Notes: generated by a model not told the origin, from the letters alone. Shown: positions 46,253-56,482, counted from the first letter of the stretch. The stretch: DNA of 64,000 nucleotides from Mycobacterium simiae (GCF_010727605.1 NZ_AP022568.1:5208001-5272000), one strand, 5' to 3'. Numbers and translations are program-made.

Positions 46253-46518
46253 CACACTGGCGAACTTAACTCGTCGTCATCGTGTGCGGCGAGACGTGCT
46301 GCGATTAGCGCGCGACTGGGTCTCAGTTGCACTGGCGGCGAGTACAGTCTAGATCGAAACCTCGGCCAGTAGGCCTGGGGCGGCGATTATGTCGCCGATG
46401 AGGTACCGGTCGTCCCCGCGCGAGATTGACGGCCGATCACGCCATGTCGTTCCTAGGTCGAGCGCCCCGGTCCGGCAGCGCGGTCTGCTGCCGACGCCGG
46501 GTCACGCTCGACCACCGC

Positions 46519-46857
46519 GATCACGGCCGCCAAGGTCCCGCACCGTGCCAGTGGAGTGCGTCGTGGGGTTCACCATCGGCGTAGAAGTCGTCGTGGCACC
46601 GCCCTGCGTCCCAGTTCCGTCCCCATCCCGGATCCCAGGACTGTCCAGGACACCAGTGATACTCAGGTGCGGGACCAGGCGCGGCCGTCACCGTGGCGGC
46701 GCCAAATCCTGCTAACCCCAAGGCTGCGGCGAGCATGGCTGCCGCTGCTGCGATACGAGTTCCATGTGTCACGGTTTTCAGTGTTATCCCAATGTCGTTG
46801 TACTCAACCCTGTGGGACACTGCGAATTTCGTGGAGACACCGCCTGTTGTCGCACTT
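46519..46857. repeat. 339-bp inverted duplication, copy B
   Basis: Near-identical partner of 26212-26550 on the opposite strand. Its right end cuts into the 5' side of the HNH-like pseudogene. Confidence 0.9.
46521..46772 (-). CDS. Small secreted Trp/His-rich protein, copy B
   Basis: Same 83 residues as copy A from GTG 46772, with only silent differences in the part compared (a codon change in the signal and another in LGLAG). Both copies keep intact frames, so the duplication is recent or selected. Function unknown. Confidence 0.72.
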   Translation of the reverse strand: MTHGTRIAAAAAMLAAALGLAGFGAATVTAAPGPAPEYHWCPGQSWDPGWGRNWDAGRCHDDFYADGEPHDALHWHGAGPWRP

Positions 46858-46904
46858 TGTAGCTCGCCCGGCAATCCGTTGTCGGGGCGTTCGGGGGCTG
46901 TTCC

Positions 46905-47356
46905 GCTTGATGGCCCAGTCACAACGGCGCCGGCGGGAACTCGTCAGGTCAATGGCGGGTTACCTGATCCGGTGTGCATGCTCGGAGATCGCGACAGCCG
47001 GGTGACGCAAGGAAACATTGCGTCGACCATTTGCGAAGCAGGTTGGAGCAAACAAGTCCGACCGCCGGCGAGCGTGACGGAGCCAATCAAGAAGGAGCGG
47101 ATGCGCGTCTACGGCGTGTCAACGCCAGCGAAATCCGTTGAACTGGACCATGAAATTCCGATCGGCATTGGCGCAGCAACGTCACCTGCCAACCTGTGGC
47201 CTCAGCCGTGGGATGGTGGCGCGGGAACGCACAAGAAAAGATGAGCTTGAGGAAATATCGCATGACTTGGGATGGAGTGGCGAGCTGCCGCTCGCCCAAG
47301 CACAACACGAGATTGCGTCCGACTGGCTGGCCGCTTATCGAAAGTACGTCGGCTAA
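46905..47356 (+). pseudogene. Secreted HNH-like protein, truncated and frameshifted
   Basis: LPDPVCMLGDRDSRVTQGNIASTICEAGW, ERMRVYGVSTPAKSVELDHEIPIGIGAATSPANLWPQPW belongs to a mycobacterial family with an HNH-nuclease-like LDH...P...NLWP core. An extra A near 47235 ends the frame; the next frame continues KDELEEISHDL...LPLAQAQHEIASDWLAAYRKYVG to its natural end. The 5' end with the expected signal peptide is cut at the 339-bp duplication. Confidence 0.75.
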
Positions 47357-47883
47357 CTGACGCGTAGTCGTCGGAGTGTCGCGTTGCTGGTACCGAAGAG
47401 TCAAGCAGCGGCCACGGCGCGCCCAGTGGGGGTGGCGGTGTCGATGCCTTCACGCGTAAGGCGCACAATAGGATTCGGCGTTCACCGAGTTCTGCTATGC
47501 CGCAGGTCACTTCGGCGACCTGCGGCCGAGTCGATCGAGGCGGTGTCGCCGGCGCGACCATGGTCAAACATTGCCGCCAATCCGAATCGGGCGGTCCTGG
47601 CTGAACCCGAGAGTTATCGGTGGATATCCGTCCCTCCTCGATGCAGGCGGCGGAGAGCAGGATCGGCACTCCGGCCCGCCGGGCCGCGGTCGCTCGGTGT
47701 CAGTGTGCCGTCTGAGGTTCGGCTTGCGGGCAGACGATCGAGGCTATGGCACGATTGAAATCGAAAGGTGTTGGGACGTCACAGGCGAACCGTCGCAAGG
47801 ATCATGCGACGTGCCGTGGTGGTCGAGGGTGTTGCAGAATTGCCAACGTTTATGACCCTAAGTCTTCGGAGGAGTAGCGGGCC
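47357..47883. other. Intergenic, nothing identified
   Basis: About 530 bp before pstS with no gene. The pstS ribosome site GGAGGAG is at about 47868-47874. Confidence 0.4.
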
Positions 47884-48996
47884 ATGGGGTTCACTCGTTG
47901 TGGCGTCGTACTGGGATTGCTGGTCGCCGCCGCGCTGGGATTGTCGGCATGCGGCCGCCATTCCAATCAATCAGCGCCATCGAGCAGTCCCAGCACCCAG
48001 TCGGTCAAGTGCGGTGGAAAGAAGAAGCTCCAGGCCAGCGGTTCGACCGCGCAGAAAAACGCGATCGAACAGTTCGTCTACGCCTATATCCATGCGTGCC
48101 ATGGTTACACGCTGAACTACAACGCAAATGGCTCCGGCGCCGGAATGAAGGAGTTCCTGGATAATCAGACCGATCTCGCCGGCTCGGACTCGCCAATGGA
48201 TTCCTCGAAGGGCGAACCTGACCGGGCAGCCAGACGCTGCGGGTCGCCGGCATGGGATCTGCCGACGGTGTTCGGGCCGATCGCGGTCACCTACAACATC
48301 AGCGGGGTGAACTCGCTTAATCTGGACGGACCCACCTCCGCGAGAATATTCAACGGCACCATCACTCGGTGGGATGATCCGGCGATCAAATCACTCAATC
48401 CGAGCGCCAATCTGCCCCCGACGGAGGTTCACGTTGTTTTCCGCAGCGACGAGTCCGGCACGACGGACAACTTCCAGAAATACCTTGATGCTGCGTCTAA
48501 CGGCGCCTGGGGCAAGGGCAGTGGCCAGGCGTTTAACGGAAGTGTCGGCGAAGGCGCCAGCGGCAATGACGGCACCTCGGCGGCTCTGCAACGAACCGAC
48601 GGGTCCATCACCTACAACGAGTGGTCGTACGCGGTCGGCCATCAATTGAGCATGGCCGAGCTCGTCACATCGGCGGGTCCGACTCCGGTAGCTATCACTG
48701 CCGACACGGTCGGCAAGACGATTGCCGAAGCTACATTCGGGGGCCAGGGCAATGACCTCGTCGTGAACACGTCATCGTTTTACACACCAACCCAGACCGG
48801 TGCGTACCCGATCGTGCTGGTCACCTACGAGATTGTCTGCTCCAGGTATCCGGATTCGGCGACCGGCACCGCGGTAAGAGCATTCATGCAGGCCGCCGCG
48901 GGGGACGGCCAAACAGAGTTGGACGAGTATGGCTACATTCCGTTACCGAGTTCGTTTCGATCGAAACTGGTTGCAGCGGTGAACGATATCGCGTGA
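47884..48996 (+). CDS. pstS: Phosphate-binding lipoprotein of the Pst ABC transporter
   Basis: 370 residues: signal and lipobox (LGLSAC), then [77 protein letters not shown], and [15 protein letters not shown], all phosphate-site segments of PstS. It captures phosphate outside the membrane. Paired with pknD 112 nt downstream, as for pstS2/pknD in M. tuberculosis. No pstC/A/B genes are in the window, so it would rely on a permease elsewhere or act as a sensor partner. Confidence 0.93.
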   Translation: MGFTRCGVVLGLLVAAALGLSACGRHSNQSAPSSSPSTQSVKCGGKKKLQASGSTAQKNAIEQFVYAYIHACHGYTLNYNANGSGAGMKEFLDNQTDLAGSDSPMDSSKGEPDRAARRCGSPAWDLPTVFGPIAVTYNISGVNSLNLDGPTSARIFNGTITRWDDPAIKSLNPSANLPPTEVHVVFRSDESGTTDNFQKYLDAASNGAWGKGSGQAFNGSVGEGASGNDGTSAALQRTDGSITYNEWSYAVGHQLSMAELVTSAGPTPVAITADTVGKTIAEATFGGQGNDLVVNTSSFYTPTQTGAYPIVLVTYEIVCSRYPDSATGTAVRAFMQAAAGDGQTELDEYGYIPLPSSFRSKLVAAVNDIA

Positions 48997-49108
48997 TTAG
49001 ACGTCATGCCCGTCAGCGACGCGAACTGCAGCCGGCAGCACGACAGCGTCGGGCGCACAAGTCAGCAAGGGTGAATAGACACTTGCGTGGGTTGGGTCGA
49101 GGGGGACG

Positions 49109-51187
49109 ATGACGGTGGACGACACCGTTTCGCGGCCACGGGCGCGGTTTGGGCCGTTCCAGCTGATACGGCTGATGGACCACGGCGCGATGGGCGAGGT
49201 CTATGAGGCCCAGGACACCCACAACCACCGGGTAGTCATGCTGAAGCTGATCTCGCAGGAATTCTCTAATGACGCGATCTTTCGGGCGCGGATGCACCAC
49301 GAGGCGGACACGCCGGGGCGACAAACCGACGCACACATCGTGCCGATTCACGAGTGCGGTGACGTCGACGGCCAATGTTATGTCGCGCTGCCCATGATTC
49401 GCGGCACCTCGTTACGCACGCTGTTAATGGACCACGGCCCGCTTACCCCCGCGCAAGCGGTTGCCGTTGTAGGCCAGATTGCTGCCGCGCTGGATACCGC
49501 GCACGCCCGCGGCGTCACCTATCACGACGTCAAACCGGAAAACATCCTGGTCGCCGAGGACTACTTCGCCTACCTGCTCGATTTCGGTATCGCCGACGCT
49601 ATCAGCGACCTCACGATGACCGAGAGCAAGACCGCCGTAGGAACCTACAACTACATGGCCCCGGAGTGGTTCACCGACGGTGAGATCGGTTATCCCGCTG
49701 ACATCTACGCGTTGGCCTGTGTGCTGAGCGAGTGTTTGACCGCGATACCGTGCTATCTGGCGGACAGTGTCGAACAGTTGGTTGCCATGCAGTTGGCAGG
49801 GCCGGCCCCGCGGCCCAGCCAACTGCAGCCGGAGATCATGCCAGCCCTGGACTCTGTGGTGGCCAAAGGTACGGCCCCCGATCCCGCCGAGCGCTATCGA
49901 ACCGCGGAAAATCTCGCCGTTGCGGCCCACGATGCGCTCACCACATCCGTGCCGCGTCAAGAAGCCGATCTTGGGCGGCACGACAACGAGATCCGGCTAA
50001 ACGAAGCGCTCGCGGCGGATACAAAGGTCAACTACACCAGTTCGGGCACCGAACCCCAAACCATTGGCGCCACAACGTCGCAACCTAGCCATTCGGGTGA
50101 CGCGACAGGAGACCGGCCTGGAGCTAGGAACACTGATACCGAGGACTTGAGGGCCAGCAAGGGGGAATTGCCATTATCAGCGCCCCACTTTCCCCCCTGG
50201 TGGACCCAAACGCCGGCTATGCATGCCGACAGCTGGCGCACTCAACCGCCCGCCACATCGATTCATGACCGACCGTTTCTCGCGATGCAGCCTCGTGGCA
50301 GACGCAAGCTGTGGGCGATCCTCGGCGCTGTCGGGATCCTCGGGGTCGTCACCATCGTCGTGGCCGGATTCCTCATTTCGAGTCCATCACCGCCTTCGCA
50401 GCAGGCGTCATCCTCACAGCAGCCGCCCAGGCAGACCGTGCTGCCGTTCAGGGGTCTGAACTTTCGCCTCTCTCCGGGCGGGGTGGCCGTGGACAACTCC
50501 GGCACCGTCTACGTCACCAATCAAGGCATGTACGGCCGGGTGGTGGCTCTGGCCGCCGGGTCGAGCACACCGAATGTGGAGCTATTCAGGGGTCTGTACG
50601 AGCCCCAAGGCCTGGCGGTGGACAGCGCTGGAACGCTGTATGTCAGCGACTTCAACAATCGGGTGGTGATGTTGGCGGCTGGGTCGAGCAGCCAAGTTGA
50701 GCTGCCGTTCACCGGTCTCAGCTACCCAGAGGGCGTCGCGGTGGACGATCAGGGCAGCGTGTACGTCGCCGACCGCGGCAACAACCGTGTGGTGAAGTTG
50801 CCCGCCGGGTCGACCTCCCAGGTCGTGTTGCCCTTCAACGGCCTGAATAACCCGGACGGGGTGGCGGTGGACAAAACCGGCAACGTGTACGTCACTGACA
50901 CCGACAACAGCCGGGCGGTGCGGTTAGACGCCGGGTCGAACAACCAGACCGTGCTCCCGTTTCCCCGCCTCGCCAGCCCGTGGGGTATCACGGTGCACAG
51001 CACCGGCGACGTGTTCGTCACCGAACGCGACACCAACGATGTGGTGGAGTTGGCGGCGGGGTCGTCGACACCGACGACGCTACCGTTCACCGACCTCAAC
51101 ACGCCCTTGTCAGTGGCAGTGGACAAGGCCGGAAACGTCTACGTCGCCAACCGTGGCGACGACAGCGTGCTGAAACTCGCGCCATAG
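49109..51187 (+). CDS. pknD: Receptor-type Ser/Thr kinase, PknD-like, with altered catalytic motifs
   Basis: 692 residues: kinase domain (1-285), juxtamembrane linker, one transmembrane helix (about 395-415), and a six-bladed NHL-type propeller (430-692) outside the cell. Alignable throughout with M. tuberculosis PknD. Odd points: the glycine loop is MDHGAMGEVY instead of LGRGGMGEVY (first Gly lost), and the catalytic loop is TYHDVKPEN instead of THRDVKPEN (His-Arg replaced by Tyr-His at 138-139). The beta-3 Lys (VVMLKL), DFG and APE are kept. It may be a weak or pseudo-kinase. GAGGGGG precedes ATG 49109. Likely senses something linked to phosphate. Confidence 0.92.
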   Translation: MTVDDTVSRPRARFGPFQLIRLMDHGAMGEVYEAQDTHNHRVVMLKLISQEFSNDAIFRARMHHEADTPGRQTDAHIVPIHECGDVDGQCYVALPMIRGTSLRTLLMDHGPLTPAQAVAVVGQIAAALDTAHARGVTYHDVKPENILVAEDYFAYLLDFGIADAISDLTMTESKTAVGTYNYMAPEWFTDGEIGYPADIYALACVLSECLTAIPCYLADSVEQLVAMQLAGPAPRPSQLQPEIMPALDSVVAKGTAPDPAERYRTAENLAVAAHDALTTSVPRQEADLGRHDNEIRLNEALAADTKVNYTSSGTEPQTIGATTSQPSHSGDATGDRPGARNTDTEDLRASKGELPLSAPHFPPWWTQTPAMHADSWRTQPPATSIHDRPFLAMQPRGRRKLWAILGAVGILGVVTIVVAGFLISSPSPPSQQASSSQQPPRQTVLPFRGLNFRLSPGGVAVDNSGTVYVTNQGMYGRVVALAAGSSTPNVELFRGLYEPQGLAVDSAGTLYVSDFNNRVVMLAAGSSSQVELPFTGLSYPEGVAVDDQGSVYVADRGNNRVVKLPAGSTSQVVLPFNGLNNPDGVAVDKTGNVYVTDTDNSRAVRLDAGSNNQTVLPFPRLASPWGITVHSTGDVFVTERDTNDVVELAAGSSTPTTLPFTDLNTPLSVAVDKAGNVYVANRGDDSVLKLAP

Positions 51188-51612
51188 ATCACAAAGACCT
51201 TCCCATGCGGTCACGCGAAAAGTCTTCTCGCCGGCCTATTTCGTCCGCTACGTGCTTCGTCGAGCACTCCCAGAAGAGCGGCATTCGGCGCCCTCGTCGT
51301 TGTGACATGGTGCGAACTTGTCAGGCCAGGTAGCGACGTGCAGTTCCGCGCCCGATGGGGAACGGCCCGGCGTTCGGCTCATGCTCACGATTCACCGGTC
51401 GCGCCGAGGCGTCGGTATGATGGGCGGCGTTCAAGGGCCGCCGTGCGTCGAATATCCGCTGCCGCAGGAGGTGCGCCTGATGCCGTGCCGGCGTCGACTA
51501 CGAGCGGTGTGCGGCACGGCTGATCGACACCAAGCCAGGCGTCATGCGACTGGTGGCGCATTGAGGGCCGGATGTGTGAGCTTGAGCGTGGTTGAAGGCT
51601 GGTGAGTCGGTT
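51188..51612. other. Intergenic, nothing identified
   Basis: About 425 bp after pknD with no recognised gene or terminator. Confidence 0.4.
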
Positions 51613-51735
51613 GTGCTGCCCAGAAGTGAGCTTGCGCGCGCCCGGTTGCCTTACGGGGGCGACGGGCGTGCGCGGGAGCGGCTGTACCTGTTGGATGCGT
51701 TCGACCAGATCCGCGAGTACTTCGGCGATGTGTGA
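51613..51735 (+). CDS. Short ORF overlapping the P450 start
   Basis: A 40-codon frame from GTG 51613 (LPRSELARARLPYGGDGRARERLYLLDAFDQIREYFGDV) whose stop overlaps the P450 start as GTGA. Coding-like composition and coupling suggest it is real, perhaps the tail of a lost longer gene. No family recognised. Confidence 0.35.
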   Translation: MLPRSELARARLPYGGDGRARERLYLLDAFDQIREYFGDV

Positions 51736-52877
51736 GTGTGTCGGCGCAGGTGCGGCCTGGGATAGATCACCTCTCACCGATCGGCCACACGTTGCTGCCT
51801 GATTACTTCACAGACGATCACAGCGAGCTTTGGGATGCGCTGCGCAAGCGCGGACCGGTCGTGTTTATCGAAGACAGCGTGTTTATGAATGGCTATTGCC
51901 TCACACGGGCCGATGACGTGCTCGCGGCGCTGCGTAACCCGGAAGTGTTTTCGCTTAACCTCGCTTTGGATCGGCCGGAACATGCACGTTGGCGCGCAAT
52001 CTTGCAGCCGTTATTGAATTACCACGCGGTGAAACAGATGCAATCCGCGTTGCAAGATCGGGCCGCAGCGGTGGTCGAAGCGGTCACCCCGCAACGTCGT
52101 TGCGAGCTGATCGCCGATGTTGCGGAGCCATTCGCGGCTGGGGTTCTTCTCACACTGTTGGGGTTGCCGCCGCAACACGCGGATAGGTTGCTGCGCTGGG
52201 AGAAAGCGCTTTGGGCGATCCAGCGGACGCCTCTGGCCGCGGTCAAAAGGGAGGATTTGGCGCAAAAAGTTGAGATGCTCGCGTATTTGACGCAGGCTTT
52301 CGCGCAGCGCCGCGCCAGCCCTGATATTGCGGGTGTTATGTCTCGGTTGGTTGCCGGTGACGATGGGTTCGACGACGCTGACGCGTGCGCGGTAGTTGAG
52401 ATGCTGATCGCCGCGGGCTTTACGCCGTTTAGGAGCGCGGTGGGTTTCGTGTTTCTTGACCTTGCGCGCGACCCGAGGCTATGCGCTTCGCTCCGCGAAA
52501 ACCCCGCAGGGATTGAGGGATTCGTCGAAGACGTGCTGCGCCGCGAGCCGCCGGCCCCGGTAATTATCCGCAGGGCCGCTCAGAACGTCACCGTAGCGGG
52601 CGTCGAGATACCAGCAGGGGCCCGGGTCGTCCTGTGCGTAGGGGCGGCCATCCAAGAAGACATAGCGGATGGCCACGGGTCGCGGGCGGACTACTGGGCG
52701 TTCGGCGGAGGACCGCACCGCTGTGTGGCCGTCAGTTTGGCGAAAACAGCGTTGACTGTGTTGATCAGCGAATGGTTACGCACTATCCCCGCGTTCGGGT
52801 TAGATGCTGAGTCCGTGCCGCCGGTTATCCTCGAGGACGCGGTCCGGCTGTCGAGTTTGCCGCTGCGCTGGCATTAG
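51732..52877 (+). CDS. Cytochrome P450
   Basis: 381 residues. The heme-binding loop WAFGGGPHRCVAVSLAKT has the axial Cys. The I helix reads AAGFTPFRSAVGF (usually AGxxTT). The ExxR motif reads EDVLRREPP, with Asp where Glu is normal. These two changes and the modest length suggest an unusual P450 that could still be active. Electron partners are not in the window. GTG 51732 overlaps the preceding small ORF. Confidence 0.85.
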   Translation: MSVSAQVRPGIDHLSPIGHTLLPDYFTDDHSELWDALRKRGPVVFIEDSVFMNGYCLTRADDVLAALRNPEVFSLNLALDRPEHARWRAILQPLLNYHAVKQMQSALQDRAAAVVEAVTPQRRCELIADVAEPFAAGVLLTLLGLPPQHADRLLRWEKALWAIQRTPLAAVKREDLAQKVEMLAYLTQAFAQRRASPDIAGVMSRLVAGDDGFDDADACAVVEMLIAAGFTPFRSAVGFVFLDLARDPRLCASLRENPAGIEGFVEDVLRREPPAPVIIRRAAQNVTVAGVEIPAGARVVLCVGAAIQEDIADGHGSRADYWAFGGGPHRCVAVSLAKTALTVLISEWLRTIPAFGLDAESVPPVILEDAVRLSSLPLRWH

Positions 52878-53109
52878 GTCAGACCGCGGGCGGGTAATGG
52901 CCGTAGCTGCCGCGCTGGTCGACAGTTTCAGCTCAGCATCGCGCGACACACAGTCCAGTTACGGCCGCCGCGCCCGCGGCCGTGAGCGCGGCAGTAGCCG
53001 GCCGTAATGATGTCTCCGTTTCGCCGCGCCGCTCCCCTGCCGGTGACGCGCTTCGAGGAATATGCACGAATTGAATATGTGCCGCGCTGCTCTCCCGGCG
53101 GGGACTCCT

Positions 53110-53359
53110 TGTTGGGTGGGCGGCGGCGTCCGGCTTTGGTGATCAGCACGATGTGTTTGCGGCGGTCTTCGAAGCATCGGCGGCATTCGATCAAACCCTC
53201 GTCCTCGAGGCCGTTGAGCAGGGCCACGACCGCTCCATCGATGCACAGCGCTTGACGCCGCTCCGAGTGGGGTTGTTCTCCGAGGTCACGTAGCAGGGTG
53301 AGCACCACGGCTTGCCGGTATGCTCGGGCCTTATAGCAATATGCTACAAGGCGTAGCAT
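53110..53359 (-). pseudogene. MarR-type regulator relic
   Basis: VLTLLRDLGEQPHSERRQ...DGAVVALLNGLEDEGLIECRRCFEDRRKHIVLITKAG is the MarR winged helix, but the recognition helix is distorted and sequence after KAGRR is unrelated. No dimerisation ends remain. Probably dead. Confidence 0.55.
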
Positions 53360-53379
53360 GCTGTCACAGGGGTGCGCAT

Positions 53380-53769
53380 ATGACGAACGTCGCCGATCGC
53401 GTCACCAGGGTCGCCGCCGACCTGGTGGACAGCGCTGCTGCCGAGGGCGCTCGCCAGAGCCGGTCGGCCAAGCAGCAACTCGATCATTGGGCTCGCGTGG
53501 GCCGGGCGGTTTCGAGCCATCAGTCGGCCTCACGTCGCCGCGTCGAGGCCGCGCTGGCAGGTGACCTGGACACGAGCCGTTTGTCCGAGGAGGAGGGGCT
53601 GGTCTTCAACGCCGAGATCTCGGCCGCTATCGAGGAGTCCCTGGCCACCGCCCATTACGGTGATCTGCTGTCAATGCGCGGCATCACGACAGTGGCGCTC
53701 AACGACGACGGCCAGATCGTCGAGTACAGGCCAGACGGCACTACCTCGGTGGTCGACGTCGAGGGATGA
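53380..53769 (+). CDS. Antitoxin of the zeta-type module (ParD/Rv0367c-like)
   Basis: 129 residues from ATG 53380: DRVTRVAADLVDSAAAEGARQSRSAKQQLDHWARVGRAVSSHQSASRRRVEAAL is a helical DNA-binding N-domain; the C-terminal VALNDDGQIVEYRPDGTTSVVDVEG would mask the toxin. It ends 22 nt before the zeta-type gene. The pair matches Rv0367c-Rv0366c in layout. Confidence 0.75.
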   Translation: MTNVADRVTRVAADLVDSAAAEGARQSRSAKQQLDHWARVGRAVSSHQSASRRRVEAALAGDLDTSRLSEEEGLVFNAEISAAIEESLATAHYGDLLSMRGITTVALNDDGQIVEYRPDGTTSVVDVEG

Positions 53770-53791
53770 GCCCTGACTTCGCGGGGCGCCG

Positions 53792-54370
53792 ATGAAGCGG
53801 CTGGACCTCGTCGTCGGCCCGAACGGCGCTGGTAAGTCGACTTTCATCGCGTTTACCTTGGCGCCGTTGTTGCCACGCAGCGTATTCGTCAATGCCGACG
53901 AGATCGCAAAGCGGCGTTGGCCCGATGATCCCGCCGGGCATGCCTACGATGCAGCCCGGATCGCTGCAGATACCCGCGCCAAGCTGATCGAGGCTGGCGT
54001 GTCGTTCATCGCCGAGACCGTGTTCTCCCATCCCTCGAAGCTGGACCTGATCCGCTCAGCCCACGATGCGAGCTATGTCATCGCTTTGCACGTGTTGCTG
54101 ATCCCCGAGGGGCTAGCCGTCGAACGGGTGCGACGACGCGTCGGTCACGGCGGCCACGACGTCCCCGAGGGCAAGATCCGCGAACGGCACCGCCGATTGT
54201 GGCATTTGGTGGCCGAAGCGATCGAGATCGCCGACACTGCAACGGTCTACGATAATTCACGCCTCGACGGTCCCCGGATCGTCGAGCAACTGACTGCGGG
54301 CACGGTCATTGGCGCACCGACGTGGCCAGCGTGGGCGTCCGACGAGCTACTCCGACGCTGGCCCCGGTAG
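53792..54370 (+). CDS. Zeta-toxin-family kinase
   Basis: 192 residues with the Walker A GPNGAGKST, NADEIAKRRWPDDPAGHA (substrate Asp/Glu region), FIAETVFSHPSKLDLI and a RERHRRLWHLVAEA helix. Zeta toxins phosphorylate UDP-GlcNAc and block wall synthesis; for this short group the substrate is not settled. Intact frame, just after its antitoxin. Confidence 0.87.
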   Translation: MKRLDLVVGPNGAGKSTFIAFTLAPLLPRSVFVNADEIAKRRWPDDPAGHAYDAARIAADTRAKLIEAGVSFIAETVFSHPSKLDLIRSAHDASYVIALHVLLIPEGLAVERVRRRVGHGGHDVPEGKIRERHRRLWHLVAEAIEIADTATVYDNSRLDGPRIVEQLTAGTVIGAPTWPAWASDELLRRWPR

Positions 54371-54583
54371 GGGCCGATGTCATCGCTGTGACCGGTGCCG
54401 CAGCCAGCTCCGGCGCCGGCGAGGCTATCCTTGTCGGGCGCCTCGGCTCATGGGCCGAGTGCGTCCGGCAGACTCGCAGGTCGACGGTGGCCGATGACAA
54501 AGACCTGCAATCATCCACCGGGGGCGGCCGCGGCCATGGAGTGGTTAACTCAAGAAGTTCTCACGAAGGTTGGGGAAACACGT

Positions 54584-54720
54584 TCATGCCGCGCCGATCA
54601 GACTGGACAAGCCGGCCCTGCGCAACTCCGTAAGGTGATGGCTCACCGTTGACGCACTTTGGTCCAGCACCGCGGCCAGCTCCCCTGATATCTCCTCGCG
54701 GGCCGGCGAGCTGAACAGAC
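54584..54720 (-). pseudogene. ArsR-type HTH relic
   Basis: EISGELAAVLDQSASTVSHHLTELRRAGL is the recognition region of an ArsR repressor, ending at a TGA soon after. The rest of the protein is absent. Confidence 0.55.
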
Positions 54721-55047
54721 GGAGTGGCAGCAGGTTTCATTTGTGTGCTGCGCGGTCCCGAGGCATACCAGGACGATTCAACGACAATTGCATGGCATCG
54801 CTGCCCAGCCCGCGGTACCGGCACCGCCCCCCGGCGGGCAATACATTCCGCCCTCGATGACTTCTCAGCACGTTGGTCGCATCGCCGCAATGACCGAATA
54901 GTCGACAGAGCGGTTGGTGAGTGGTGGCGGTAGGATCGGTGCAGCCATCATTCCGGTGGGCGACGGAGCCAACCGAGGCTGAGGAGTGAGCTTCCTAGTC
55001 TTCTGTAGGGCCTTGGTGATCGGAATATTCACTCTTGCATACCTTTT
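54721..55047. other. Intergenic, nothing identified
   Basis: About 330 bp with no recognised gene. Confidence 0.4.
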
Positions 55048-55059
55048 GTGAGGTTAGTG

Positions 55060-55245
55060 ATGCGCGACGAACTGTTTTCCGGCTTCAGTGAAACCGGGTG
55101 GGATGCAGCGCCGTGGGACGTCGAACCGACCTTCACTGCTGAAGAGTTGCAGATCCTGTTGAACCCGGCCCTGACACCCGCCGAAGCTGCCGATCGGGTC
55201 GGTTGCGTCGTGCACGACGTTCTACGGTTGCGTCGAACGGCCTGA
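55060..55245 (+). CDS. Small hypothetical protein, HTH-like C-terminus
   Basis: 61 residues from ATG 55060 (GTG 55048 also possible). The C-terminal TAEELQILLNPALTPAEAADRVGCVVHDVLRLRR reads like a compact HTH that could bind DNA. Family unknown. Confidence 0.5.
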   Translation: MRDELFSGFSETGWDAAPWDVEPTFTAEELQILLNPALTPAEAADRVGCVVHDVLRLRRTA

Positions 55246-55504
55246 AAACAACCCAGACGCCGCACAGATTCTGGAATCTGGAGAGTCGAGCTCGATCAGA
55301 TCCCGTCTCGACGCAAGACAATGCCCGGTGTCATGCCAGCCGGTCCAGGACAACGATGGCCACAGAGGATTGACGCCGGGCATGGTTTAGACGCAATGTG
55401 TTTGGTGGCGGCCAGACGGAAGTCGAATCGGGCCGGTCCCGAGTGGAATGCCAACTTGAGCGGATGACTCTTGCAGCAGAAAGAATTGCCACAATGGATT
55501 TGGA

Positions 55505-56482
55505 GTGCCTGACAGCCAGTCAGCCGCGCCTTCCAGCGCGACGATTGATATGACTAAGAGTTTGTCTGCCAGCCGAAGTCGCGGGCGAGCATCGATGACG
55601 CCTTGGGGATTCTCTAGTCCGATTCTGCTGGAACACCAGCCCGCAATGACCCGTACCTTGGATCATTCCGCACGCCTGGTGTGGCGGATATTTGGGCGTC
55701 CAATCGATACCCGCTCAGAACACCAGTGGCTCGATGGGCCCAGCAACCCGCCGGGAGGTACTGGCGATGAGTGGCTCCGGGCCTTCGAGTCGGCGGGCAG
55801 AGTTCAGCCTCCGTGCCCGTCTGATGGTCTTCTGGAAGACATGTCCGTTCTCGATGGCGTCGATTTCGTGTCTGCCGCAGTCGATCCCGAAATCCGGCAC
55901 TTCTATGAACACACCGCCGCATGGGGGATGCAGGTATGGTCACACTGGAATCCCGTCTTCGCGTGGGCTGGCGAATTCATCGCGTGCCTGTGGAGCCGAC
56001 GTATCCAGCAGCTCGCCATTCCAGTCCACCCGATGGCGGCAAGCTATGGCATGTCTAGCAAGGTTCGGACCGTCACCGACGGAGCCAAGCGTAGGGTCGG
56101 AGCGTCGTGGGTTCGGGAACTGCGTGTGGACGGTTCGAAGGTCTATAGCGGCTTCTATCGCGTGACCCTTATACCTAACTCTGACCAGCCTCATGTCCAT
56201 ATCACCTTCCCGCTCGAATACGGCAACGCGCAGGTGTTTCTAGCACCTAGCAATGACCCAGACGGCTCGTTATGGCTGCAGTCAGGTTCCGCTGCGTTTG
56301 GCGGAGACGGCTTTTACACCGTCGTTCGAGTCGGCAGGCAGTGGTATGCCGCCAAGGCGCCGTTTCGCGAAATTTTTCACGTGTACCGGGACAAGGTGGG
56401 CCTGCTGCGCACCGATCACTGGGTCAATATGGGCCGGTGGCCACTCTTTTGGCTGCACTATCGGCTCGATGCCCTCAGTTGA
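55505..56482 (+). CDS. Hypothetical protein, start uncertain
   Basis: Up to 325 residues from GTG 55505; ATG 55595 (MTPWGFSSPILLEHQPAM) is a plausible later start. It contains many Trp and aromatic residues, no signal and no clear transmembrane helix, and ends HVHITFPLEYGNAQVFLAP...REIFHVYRDKVGLLRTDHWVNMGRWPLFWLHYRL. I recognise no family; the even composition over about 290 codons indicates a real gene. Neighbours give no hint of function. Confidence 0.6.
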   Translation: MPDSQSAAPSSATIDMTKSLSASRSRGRASMTPWGFSSPILLEHQPAMTRTLDHSARLVWRIFGRPIDTRSEHQWLDGPSNPPGGTGDEWLRAFESAGRVQPPCPSDGLLEDMSVLDGVDFVSAAVDPEIRHFYEHTAAWGMQVWSHWNPVFAWAGEFIACLWSRRIQQLAIPVHPMAASYGMSSKVRTVTDGAKRRVGASWVRELRVDGSKVYSGFYRVTLIPNSDQPHVHITFPLEYGNAQVFLAPSNDPDGSLWLQSGSAAFGGDGFYTVVRVGRQWYAAKAPFREIFHVYRDKVGLLRTDHWVNMGRWPLFWLHYRLDALS

